Source: an uncultured Bacilli bacterium (lineage in GTDB: Bacteria; Bacillota_I; Bacilli_A; RF39; UBA660). From it: 12,258 nt of DNA. The notes under the pieces were generated by a model. It saw nothing but the letters and a program-made list of their open reading frames with translations, was not told the DNA's origin and searched no databases. The stretch's first letter is position 1, and each line of letters starts with the position of its first letter. Below, piece after piece: positions 1 to 4,973 of the stretch. The stretch spans positions 1 to 12,258 of the forward strand of contig CANRHY010000016.1 of assembly GCA_947630515.1 (NCBI GenBank), read 5' to 3'. Both the position numbers and the translations under genes were made by a program.

Positions 1-182
1 TATGTTTCTCCTATACCATTACTACTTTCCTTTGTAGTACTTAAAGTTTCTTCATATATTTTCTTAACTTCACTCTCTATATCTAAAAATGAAAACTTAG
101 GCATACTCTCTTTAGCATTATTAAGCATTCTCATTATTTTAGCATATTCACTATTAAATTTTATTCCTAAATCTTGATACAT
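1..182 (-). CDS. Unrecognised protein, N-terminal 60 residues only
   Basis: This reading frame is open from an ATG at 182-180 to the left edge, so only the first 60 residues are visible. The start is supported by a strong ribosome site (AAGGGGGGA on the minus strand, about 6 bases upstream) and by a good promoter of its own. The visible part begins MYQDLGIKFNSEYAKI, is charged and probably helical, and has no signal peptide or membrane segment. I do not recognise the family. A terminator separates it from trxA, so it is probably an independent transcription unit rather than part of the cvpA-trxA operon. The gene is cut by the window, not broken. Confidence 0.75.
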   Translation of the reverse strand, partial: MYQDLGIKFNSEYAKIMRMLNNAKESMPKFSFLDIESEVKKIYEETLSTTKESSNGIGET

Positions 183-209
183 AAACAGTCCCCCCTTAAG
201 AACTATCAT

Positions 210-238
210 ATTATATCACTAAATACCCTTATTAACAA
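210..238 (-). promoter_or_regulatory. Sigma-A promoter of the left-edge gene
   Basis: On the minus strand TTGTTA (238-233) is followed after exactly 17 bases by TATAAT (215-210), with TGA just before it (an extended -10, TGnTATAAT). Transcription would start near 203, giving a leader of about 20 bases that holds the ribosome site. It lies just downstream of the trxA terminator. Confidence 0.75.
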
Positions 239-262
239 GAAAAAAGCACTAAAATGTGCCTT
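239..262 (-). terminator. Rho-independent terminator of cvpA-trxA
   Basis: On the minus strand AAGGCAC (262-256) pairs with GTGCTTT (249-243), a 7-bp stem with one G-U pair and a 6-base loop, followed by a run of six T. The stem overlaps the trxA stop codon at 263-261. Confidence 0.8.
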
Positions 263-563
263 ATAAATTATTTACTTCTTCTATTTTTTCTTCTAAAGTT
301 TCTTTATCCATAAATCCAGTTTCATTACTTACTTCTTTACCATTTTTGTAAAACTTTATATGAGGGATACTCATTATTTTAAATCTATTAGCTAAATCAC
401 TATACTCATCTACATTAACTTTAATTATTTTAATTTTATCTTCTATAGTTTCTAATACACTTCCAAGCATTTTACATGGACCACACCAATCTGCATAGAA
501 ATCTACTAAAATAACTCCTCCACTTACTAATTTATCAAAGTCTTCTCCTTTATAATAAGTCAT
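261..563 (-). CDS. trxA: Thioredoxin
   Basis: Small cytoplasmic dithiol-disulfide oxidoreductase of 100 residues, close to the usual thioredoxin length. The redox motif WCGPC is at residues 26-30 within VDFYADWCGPCK, the buried Asp equivalent is D21, and the conserved cis-proline is P67 (SIPH, where Thr usually follows the proline). The C-terminal part (about residues 82-97) fits the last strand and helix. The start is certain: an AGGAGG ribosome site lies 6-8 bases upstream, and it is formed by the two Gly codons that end cvpA. Only one base separates the cvpA stop from this ATG, so translation is probably coupled. Thioredoxin would serve ribonucleotide reductase, methionine sulfoxide reductase and general thiol repair; the pairing with cvpA does not point to a narrower job. 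Confidence 0.95.
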   Translation of the reverse strand: MTYYKGEDFDKLVSGGVILVDFYADWCGPCKMLGSVLETIEDKIKIIKVNVDEYSDLANRFKIMSIPHIKFYKNGKEVSNETGFMDKETLEEKIEEVNNL

Positions 564-564
564 A

Positions 565-1173
565 TTAATTTCCTCCTATTAGTTTATTTAAGTTATCTTC
601 ATTAATAATATTTTTTTCAAATAAATTTTGTAAAGCTTCTTCTACATTACTTGATTCATATACGTCTTTTATACCTTCCCAAGCATCACTTACTAGGGGC
701 GCTAAAAGGGGTGTCTTATTTAATATAAAATTATTTACTTTACTTTCTTTTACCATAGTAATATTAAATATACTAAGTATAAATAAAACTATAAATACAA
801 AAATGTACATTTTAATTAAACCAAATACTCCACCTATTATTCTAGATACAAAACCTAAAATAACAGTCGCGTCTAATACTTTTTCTACTACATTTGTTAT
901 CTTTAATATTACTCCGTAAATAAGACCAAAAATAATAAGTAAAATTATAAATGATAATACGTAATAAATAAGTACAGAAACTGCACTGTTGCCACCTATT
1001 TGTGGTAAATGATTAATAAGAAAATTTGCTAAAGTTCCTTTTAAAACCCAAGATAAGAAAAATACTATAATAGTACCAAAGAAACTTACTAAACTTCTTA
1101 TCGCACCAAGTCTTACACCATCTAAAACCCCAATAATTAAAACGACAATTATAATCGCATCAACTAAATTCAT
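565..1173 (-). CDS. cvpA: CvpA family integral membrane protein
   Basis: A 202-residue membrane protein with four predicted transmembrane segments at about residues 4-20, 25-43, 64-90 and 113-137, and a soluble C-terminal tail from about 140. The opening NLVDAIIIVVLIIGVLDG, the following Arg/Gly turn and the hydrophobic profile are typical of the CvpA (colicin V production) family, which is widespread in Firmicutes and lies near rnhC/zapA in Bacillus. The exact function is unsettled; envelope homeostasis has been proposed for the family. An AGAGG ribosome site precedes the ATG. It heads a two-gene operon with trxA and is divergent from rnhC. Its promoter must lie in the very AT-rich 1174-1268 stretch, where several TATAAT-like hexamers occur but none has a convincing -35. 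Confidence 0.85.
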   Translation of the reverse strand: MNLVDAIIIVVLIIGVLDGVRLGAIRSLVSFFGTIIVFFLSWVLKGTLANFLINHLPQIGGNSAVSVLIYYVLSFIILLIIFGLIYGVILKITNVVEKVLDATVILGFVSRIIGGVFGLIKMYIFVFIVLFILSIFNITMVKESKVNNFILNKTPLLAPLVSDAWEGIKDVYESSNVEEALQNLFEKNIINEDNLNKLIGGN

Positions 1174-1221
1174 ATATACCTCTTTTCTTAATATTATATT
1201 TTTATTATATAATAATTATAA

Positions 1222-1249
1222 TGAAAAATAAATAAATTTATGGTAAAAT
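1222..1249 (+). promoter_or_regulatory. Probable promoter of rnhC
   Basis: TG-G-TAAAAT (1241-1249) is an extended -10; a weak TGAAAA (1222-1227) lies 16 bases upstream. Transcription would begin near 1256, only about a dozen bases before the AGGTGAAGG ribosome site of rnhC. The region is so AT-rich that alternatives cannot be excluded. Confidence 0.45.
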
Positions 1250-1268
1250 TTTATTTAGGTGAAGGAAA

Positions 1269-2192
1269 ATGACTATAGTTTTTAAAGTAAGTGATAATAT
1301 AAAAGAAAAAATGATTGAATATTATCAAGATAAAAGAAAGGAAAAAACTCCTCCTTATGCAGTATTTCAAGCAGTTGAAGCAGATACTGTTATAACACTT
1401 TATGAAAGTGGTAAAGTTATGTTTCAGGGAATTTCGGCTGACGTTGATGCCGCTATGTGGAGAGATTTAGAAAAACATTTTAATAATATTGATATAGATA
1501 TTACAGATACTCAAACTAAAAAAGAAGAGAAAATAGATAAATCCAATTATTATTACAGTGCGATTGGAAGTGATGAAGTTGGTACTGGAGACTATTTTCT
1601 TCCTATTGTAGTAACTTCATGTTTCATGAAAAAAGAAGATATTCCTTTTTTAGAAAAATTAAAAGTACATGATTCAAAAAAATTAACAGATGAAAAAATA
1701 AAAAGATGTGCCCCATTAATTATAAAAAGAATTCCATATGAGTCTATGATTATTACTAATAAAGAATATAATGAACTTCATGAAAAAGGATATAATATGA
1801 ATAAAATAAAGGCAATACTACACAATAAAGTTCTTTATAAAATGAGAGAAAAGACACCTAATTATGATAAAATTATAGTAGACCAATTTGCCCTACCGGG
1901 GGTATATTATAATAATTTGAAAGAGGCAAAACAAAAAGTAACAAACATAACATTTTTAACTAAAGCAGAAGATAAAAATCTAAGCGTTGCTTGTGCTTCA
2001 ATCATAAGTAGATATATATTTTTAATAGAACAAAAAAAATTAGAAGAAAAATTAAAAACTTCTATACCTAAAGGTGCTGGAGTTAAAGTAGATGAAGTTG
2101 GTAGAGAGTTAGTAAAAAAACATGGTAAAGAAATTCTAAATGAAATAAGTAAAATTAGTTTTAAAAATACAGAAAGAATATTAGGGAATTAA
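1269..2192 (+). CDS. rnhC: Ribonuclease HIII
   Basis: Endonuclease that cuts the RNA strand of RNA-DNA hybrids, removing R-loops and primers. Length (307 residues) is normal. Residues 1 to about 80 form the N-terminal substrate-binding domain that distinguishes HIII from HII. The catalytic domain opens with GSDEVGTGDYF (residues 100-110), containing the DE pair D102/E103. HDSKKLTDEK (134-143) and the acidic residues D205 (in VDQF) and D235 (in KAEDKNLSVACASIISRY) follow; the 30-residue gap between the last two matches what I recall for the Geobacillus enzyme. The C-terminal GAGVKVDEVGRELVKKHG and FKNTERIL also fit. The ATG is preceded by AGGTGAAGG. Divergence from cvpA recalls Bacillus, where rnhC and cvpA are also close. 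It is followed by its own terminator. Confidence 0.97.
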   Translation: MTIVFKVSDNIKEKMIEYYQDKRKEKTPPYAVFQAVEADTVITLYESGKVMFQGISADVDAAMWRDLEKHFNNIDIDITDTQTKKEEKIDKSNYYYSAIGSDEVGTGDYFLPIVVTSCFMKKEDIPFLEKLKVHDSKKLTDEKIKRCAPLIIKRIPYESMIITNKEYNELHEKGYNMNKIKAILHNKVLYKMREKTPNYDKIIVDQFALPGVYYNNLKEAKQKVTNITFLTKAEDKNLSVACASIISRYIFLIEQKKLEEKLKTSIPKGAGVKVDEVGRELVKKHGKEILNEISKISFKNTERILGN

Positions 2193-2210
2193 CTAATATT
2201 CTTTCTTTCT
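2171..2210 (+). terminator. Terminator overlapping the end of rnhC
   Basis: AGAAAGAATATTAG (2171-2184) is perfectly complementary to CTAATATTCTTTCT (2193-2206): 14 bp with an 8-base loop that contains the rnhC stop codon. A pyrimidine tract follows but the T run is interrupted by C, so termination strength is uncertain. Confidence 0.65.
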
Positions 2211-2253
2211 TCGAGGTCTCGCCAGATTTAACTTCTTCAATTTACAAATAAAC

Positions 2254-2282
2254 TTTCATATTTTTTAAAAATATAATATAAT
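2254..2282 (+). promoter_or_regulatory. Candidate promoter of the XRE regulator gene
   Basis: TATAAT at 2277-2282 (an overlapping copy lies at 2272-2277) has a poor -35, TTTCAT, at 2254-2259 with 17-base spacing. Position fits a short leader carrying the AAGGTGAGAG ribosome site. The -35 is weak, so use of an activator or a different start is possible. Confidence 0.35.
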
Positions 2283-2301
2283 GTCATTAAGGTGAGAGAA
2301 T

Positions 2302-2511
2302 ATGCAAAAAAGTAGAAATATAATAAAAGAATATAGAGAAAAGAAAAAATTAACACAAGAAGAGTTATCTGAAATGATAGGAATATCTAATAGACAATTA
2401 CAAAGAATAGAAACTATGGAAAGTGAAACTAAATTAGAAACATTAAGAAAAATAATAGAAGTGTTAGAAATAAAAGATAAAGATATTGTTGAATTAATAA
2501 CCAAAAAATAA
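2302..2511 (+). CDS. Small XRE (Cro/C1-type) DNA-binding regulator
   Basis: A 69-residue protein that is little more than one helix-turn-helix domain of the Cro/C1 class. LTQEELSEMIGIS (residues 17-29) forms the positioning helix and turn, and NRQLQRIE (30-37) the recognition helix; the rest completes the five-helix fold, with TLRKIIEVLEI in the usual place. No ligand or dimerisation domain is attached. AAGGTGAGAG precedes the ATG. The gene stands alone between rnhC and the convergent Fe-S operon, each side closed by a terminator, so the context does not reveal its targets; autoregulation is common in such proteins but no convincing operator was found. It is not accompanied by a toxin or phage gene. 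Confidence 0.88.
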   Translation: MQKSRNIIKEYREKKKLTQEELSEMIGISNRQLQRIETMESETKLETLRKIIEVLEIKDKDIVELITKK

Positions 2512-2533
2512 ACTGAGAAAATTCTCAGTTTTT
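2503..2533. terminator. Bidirectional terminator between the XRE gene and iscU
   Basis: AACTGAGA (2511-2518) pairs with TCTCAGTT (2523-2530), 8 bp around a 4-base loop. A T run (2529-2533) follows on the plus strand, and on the minus strand the A run at 2503-2508 gives a T tract. It therefore can end both convergent units. Confidence 0.85.
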
Positions 2534-2535
2534 AG

Positions 2536-2961
2536 TTACTCTTCATCTTCATGAATATCGCTTTTAGGTTTTTTTAATCCTTTTATTTCGATATTATTTT
2601 TAGTAGCATAATCCCAAAGTGCTGCATGTATTGCTTCTTCTGCAAGTAGGCTACAGTGTATTTTTACTGGAGGAAGCCCATCTAATGCTTCCATAACAGC
2701 TTTGTTGGTTACTTCTAAAGCTTCTTCTATAGTTTTACCCTTTACAAGTTCTGTAGCCATACTGCTTGTAGCAATAGCTGCTCCACAACCAAAAGTTTTA
2801 AACTTAACATCTCTAATAACATGATTATCATCTATATCTAAATAAATTCTCATGATATCTCCACATTTTGCATTACCTACTGTTCCTACTCCACTTGCAT
2901 TTTCTATCTCTCCTACATTTCTAGGATTAGTGAAGTGGTCCATTACTTTATCACTATACAT
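2536..2961 (-). CDS. iscU: Fe-S cluster assembly scaffold, IscU/NifU type
   Basis: Scaffold on which iron and the sulfur delivered by IscS are assembled before transfer to apo-proteins. In 141 residues it has all three ligand cysteines: C33 in NAKCGD with D35, C59 in TFGCGAAIA, and C103 in VKIHCSLLAE. The LPPVK motif (96-100), which HscA-type Hsp70 chaperones bind in IscU, is intact. These features, with no insertion between the second and third cysteines, place it with IscU rather than the SufU of Bacillus, which lacks LPPVK. A lysine/acid-rich tail of about 15 residues extends the C-terminus. The AAAGGAGAA ribosome site is formed by the last codons of iscS, whose stop lies two bases before this ATG, so translation is likely coupled. 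It is the last gene of arsR-iscS-iscU; no hscA, hscB or ferredoxin gene follows. Confidence 0.95.
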   Translation of the reverse strand: MYSDKVMDHFTNPRNVGEIENASGVGTVGNAKCGDIMRIYLDIDDNHVIRDVKFKTFGCGAAIATSSMATELVKGKTIEEALEVTNKAVMEALDGLPPVKIHCSLLAEEAIHAALWDYATKNNIEIKGLKKPKSDIHEDEE

Positions 2962-2963
2962 AA

Positions 2964-4136
2964 TTATTCTCCTTTCTTTACAAAGTCTTCATATAAAGGT
3001 GACATACTTCTTAAGTCACTTATTATTTTAACTAAACTATCAACTACATAATCTATTTCTTCTAAAGTATTATCTTCATTAATACTTATTCTTAATGAAC
3101 CATGTGCGATTTCATGAGGAAGTCCTATTGCTAAAAGAACATGCGATGGGTCTAAACTTCCACTTGTACAAGCACTTCCTGAAGAAGCACATATACCTAG
3201 AGCATCTAACTTAAGTAACATACCTTCTCCTTCAATAAATCTAAAACTAATATTAGCGTTTCCTGGAAGTCTATGCTCCCTACTTCCATTTAATCTTGAA
3301 TATGGAATTTCTTTTAACACTCTATCTATAAAATGTTCTCTTAAAGACTCAACATATTCATTATTCTTTTCCATATTAGGTAACTTTAATTCTACTGCTT
3401 TTTTAAATCCAATTATAAATGCAGAATTTGTAGTTCCTCCTCTTTTACCTCTTTCTTGACTACCTCCATTAATTAATGGGTCTATCATAACACCTTTTCT
3501 TACATATAGTAGTCCTATTCCTTTTGGCCCTCCTACTTTATGTGCACTTATACTAAGTAAGTCTACTCCTAAGTCTTTTACGTCAATTGACATATTTCCA
3601 TAAGCTTGTACACAATCTGTATGAAATAACACATTATGTTTTTTACAAACACTAGCTAATTCTTTAATAGGTTCGATTGTACCAATTTCATTATTTGCCA
3701 TCATTATACTCACTAAAACTGTGTCTTCTCTAATAGCGTCTTCTAAAGTTTTTGGGTCTATTAGTCCTTCTTCATTTACGTCTAAGTAAGTTACAACATA
3801 CCCCTCTTTTTCTAAAGCCTTACATGCATTAAGTACTGCATGGTGTTCAATTTTACTTGTTATAATGTGTTTGCCTTTTTCTTTTCTAGCACTTGTTATT
3901 CCTTTAATAGCCCAGGTGTCACTTTCACACCCTCCACTTGTAAAATATACCTCATCACTACTTGCATTAATACTTTTTGCAATATACTCACGTGCTTCAC
4001 TTACCTCTTTACTTACTTCTCTAGCACTTTTATATATACTACTTGCATTTTCATACTTTTCATAAAAATAAGGTAACATTTCATTAACTACTTCTTTTTT
4101 TACTCTAGTAGTTGCAGCATTATCTAAATATATCAT
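2964..4136 (-). CDS. iscS: Cysteine desulfurase, IscS/NifS type
   Basis: PLP enzyme that converts cysteine to alanine and carries the sulfur as a persulfide, for Fe-S clusters on IscU and possibly for tRNA thiolation. At 390 residues it has normal length. The start MIYLDNAATT is the family hallmark. H99 (EHHA), D174 (HTDCVQ) and Q177 are cofactor contacts, K200 in SAHKVGGPKG forms the Schiff base, and C323 in SSGSACTSGSLDPSHVL is the persulfide cysteine on the long flexible loop of the IscS/NifS (type I) class. It overlaps arsR by four bases (ATGA), with its AAGGAG ribosome site inside the arsR end, and is two bases from iscU. It should therefore be controlled by the arsR promoter and operator. 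Confidence 0.96.
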   Translation of the reverse strand: MIYLDNAATTRVKKEVVNEMLPYFYEKYENASSIYKSAREVSKEVSEAREYIAKSINASSDEVYFTSGGCESDTWAIKGITSARKEKGKHIITSKIEHHAVLNACKALEKEGYVVTYLDVNEEGLIDPKTLEDAIREDTVLVSIMMANNEIGTIEPIKELASVCKKHNVLFHTDCVQAYGNMSIDVKDLGVDLLSISAHKVGGPKGIGLLYVRKGVMIDPLINGGSQERGKRGGTTNSAFIIGFKKAVELKLPNMEKNNEYVESLREHFIDRVLKEIPYSRLNGSREHRLPGNANISFRFIEGEGMLLKLDALGICASSGSACTSGSLDPSHVLLAIGLPHEIAHGSLRISINEDNTLEEIDYVVDSLVKIISDLRSMSPLYEDFVKKGE

Positions 4137-4432
4137 ACTATCTTCTCCTTTATATGTTCTAGTCCATACTCTAAAATAATTCTAATGTGCTCATCTGTTA
4201 TACTATAAGTAACATTTTGTCCATTTTTAATAGTTTTAACTAAATTTAAGTCTCTCAAACTCTTAAGTTGATGGCTTACTGCTGAAGGGCTAATACCTAA
4301 CACACTCGCAATATCTCCCACACATTTATCACCACTAAGTAGGCTATCAAGTATTCTAAGTCTTGTCTCGTCAGAAAAAACTTTAAAAAATGAAGCTAAA
4401 TGATTTAAATTATCTTGAAATTGAACTCTCAT
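4133..4432 (-). CDS. ArsR/SmtB family metal-responsive repressor
   Basis: A 99-residue winged-helix repressor. The N-terminal helix with FKVFSDETRLRILDSLL (residues 16-32) and the recognition region ISPSAVSHQLKSLRDL (47-62) followed by the wing are standard ArsR fold. The C-terminal helix carries D80, H82, H93 and E96: exactly the D-x-H-x10-H-x2-E spacing of the alpha-5 zinc site of SmtB/CzrA. C37 and D40 (KCVGD) match part of the alpha-3 site, but there are no N-terminal cysteines, so only alpha-5 looks complete. I infer a Zn (or Co/Ni) sensor. It is first gene of the operon with iscS and iscU, and an SmtB-like inverted repeat overlaps its transcription start, implying autorepression relieved by metal. 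IscR or SufR would be the usual partner of such genes; neither is here. Confidence 0.93.
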   Translation of the reverse strand: MRVQFQDNLNHLASFFKVFSDETRLRILDSLLSGDKCVGDIASVLGISPSAVSHQLKSLRDLNLVKTIKNGQNVTYSITDEHIRIILEYGLEHIKEKIV

Positions 4433-4443
4433 AATTTCTCCTT

Positions 4444-4461
4444 TATGAACATGTGCTCATA
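4444..4461. promoter_or_regulatory. Probable ArsR/SmtB operator
   Basis: TATGAACA-TG-TGCTCATA (4444-4461) is an imperfect inverted repeat, 7 of 8 positions symmetric per arm, closely resembling the TGAACA-n2-TGTTCA core bound by SmtB, CzrA and ZiaR. It covers about +1 to +17 of the predicted arsR transcript, just ahead of its ribosome site, a classical repressor position. Confidence 0.75.
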
Positions 4462-4466
4462 TACTC

Positions 4467-4494
4467 ATTATATATCAAAAAAATCTATAGTCAA
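4467..4494 (-). promoter_or_regulatory. Sigma-A promoter of arsR-iscS-iscU
   Basis: Minus strand TTGACT (4494-4489), 16-base spacer, TATAAT (4472-4467). Transcription would begin near 4460, inside the inverted repeat. This is one of the best promoter matches in the window, consistent with a strong promoter held down by a repressor. Confidence 0.8.
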
Positions 4495-4512
4495 GTAAAT
4501 TTCAAATATATA

Positions 4513-4541
4513 TTTCTTTTTTTTAACTTTTAGTGTATAAT
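4513..4541 (+). promoter_or_regulatory. Candidate promoter of the EIIB-like gene
   Basis: TATAAT at 4536-4541 with a weak -35 TTTCTT (4513-4518) at 17 bases. Short leader with AAAGGAGAAG before the start codon. The -10 is perfect, the -35 poor. Confidence 0.45.
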
Positions 4542-4563
4542 TTTAATAAAGGAGAAGAAGAAA

Positions 4564-4878
4564 ATGAACTATATACAATATATAATTATAATAGTTGTGC
4601 TTTTAATACTTTCTATTGTAGTTATTAAAATCAATAAAAAAGATTTTACAGTTAGAATAAATAAACTTATACAATATTTAGGTGGTAAAGATAATATAAT
4701 TAAAACGGAAAGTAATATGTCTAGACTTAAAGTTTTAGTAAAAGATACTAGCATAGTAAATAAAGATGCAATACAGAAGTTGGGGGCTAAAGGTATAGTA
4801 GAAATTGATAATCAATTAAAAATAATATTTGGGCCTAACTCAAGCCAATTAAAAAAGTATATAAAAGATTTGAAGTAA
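4564..4878 (+). CDS. Membrane-anchored PTS EIIB-like domain protein lacking the phospho-cysteine
   Basis: 104 residues: one transmembrane segment (about 5-22), a short basic linker (KINKKD), and a domain (about 32-100) matching glucose-type PTS EIIB. IQYLGGKDNI, SRLKVLVKD, AIQKLGAKGIVEIDNQLKIIFGP and the final helix align with the family. In true EIIB the phosphorylated cysteine sits in C-x-T-R-L-R; here the equivalent segment is N51-M-S-R-L-K, and the whole protein contains no cysteine. It cannot act as a normal phosphocarrier, and no EIIC or EIIA gene lies nearby. I infer a structural or regulatory role at the membrane, for example sensing or scaffolding; the actual job is unknown. AAAGGAGAAG sets the start. 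It lies upstream of the histidine kinase gene in the same direction but about 95 bases away, with that gene having its own control region. Confidence 0.75.
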   Translation: MNYIQYIIIIVVLLILSIVVIKINKKDFTVRINKLIQYLGGKDNIIKTESNMSRLKVLVKDTSIVNKDAIQKLGAKGIVEIDNQLKIIFGPNSSQLKKYIKDLK

Positions 4879-4893
4879 TTCATTTCTTTTTTT
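4864..4893 (+). terminator. Weak terminator after the EIIB-like gene
   Basis: AAAGA (4864-4868) pairs with TCTTT (4885-4889) and TGAA (4871-4874) with TTCA (4879-4882), separated by a symmetric TT/TT internal loop, followed by TTTT. The hairpin overlaps the stop codon, is AU-only apart from two pairs, and is probably leaky. Confidence 0.35.
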
Positions 4894-4910
4894 GATAATT
4901 TTTTTAATAT

Positions 4911-4937
4911 TTAGACAAAATTCGACATTGTTCGACA
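4911..4937 (+). promoter_or_regulatory. Tandem Spo0A-type boxes before the histidine kinase gene
   Basis: TTCGACA at 4921-4927 and again at 4931-4937 is the exact reverse complement of the Spo0A box TGTCGAA. The two copies are direct repeats separated by 3 bases (10 bp period), the arrangement bound by Spo0A dimers. A third element, TTAGACA (4911-4917), keeps the same period with one mismatch. They lie about 20-50 bases upstream of the likely transcription start of the kinase gene, covering its -35 position. Confidence 0.7.
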
Positions 4938-4945
4938 TAGAAGTA

Positions 4946-4954
4946 TGATATATT
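4946..4954 (+). promoter_or_regulatory. Extended -10 of the histidine kinase gene
   Basis: TG-A-TATATT (4946-4954). No -35 hexamer is recognisable 16-18 bases upstream; that position is taken by the second Spo0A-type box, as expected for an activator-dependent promoter. Confidence 0.45.
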
Positions 4955-4973
4955 ATCATTGGGTGACGAAAAT

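Noticed and set aside
1174..1240. Sigma-A promoter for cvpA among several TATAAT hexamers
   Set aside because: None has an acceptable -35 at 16-18 bases; the tract is almost pure A/T, so matches are uninformative.
2265..2504. Reverse-strand frame opposite the XRE regulator, and similar frames opposite iscS, the CPBP gene and rpoD
   Set aside because: Low-complexity hydrophobic translations without ribosome sites, lying antisense to well-supported genes.
4959..4961. TTG at 4959 as start of the histidine kinase
   Set aside because: The ATG at 4974 has the proper GGGTGA spacing, while the TTG would lie inside that site.
4964..4970. TGACGAA, which fits TGnCGAA, as a further Spo0A box
   Set aside because: It overlaps the GGGTGA ribosome site and the start of the kinase gene and is out of phase with the upstream repeats; coincidence is likely.
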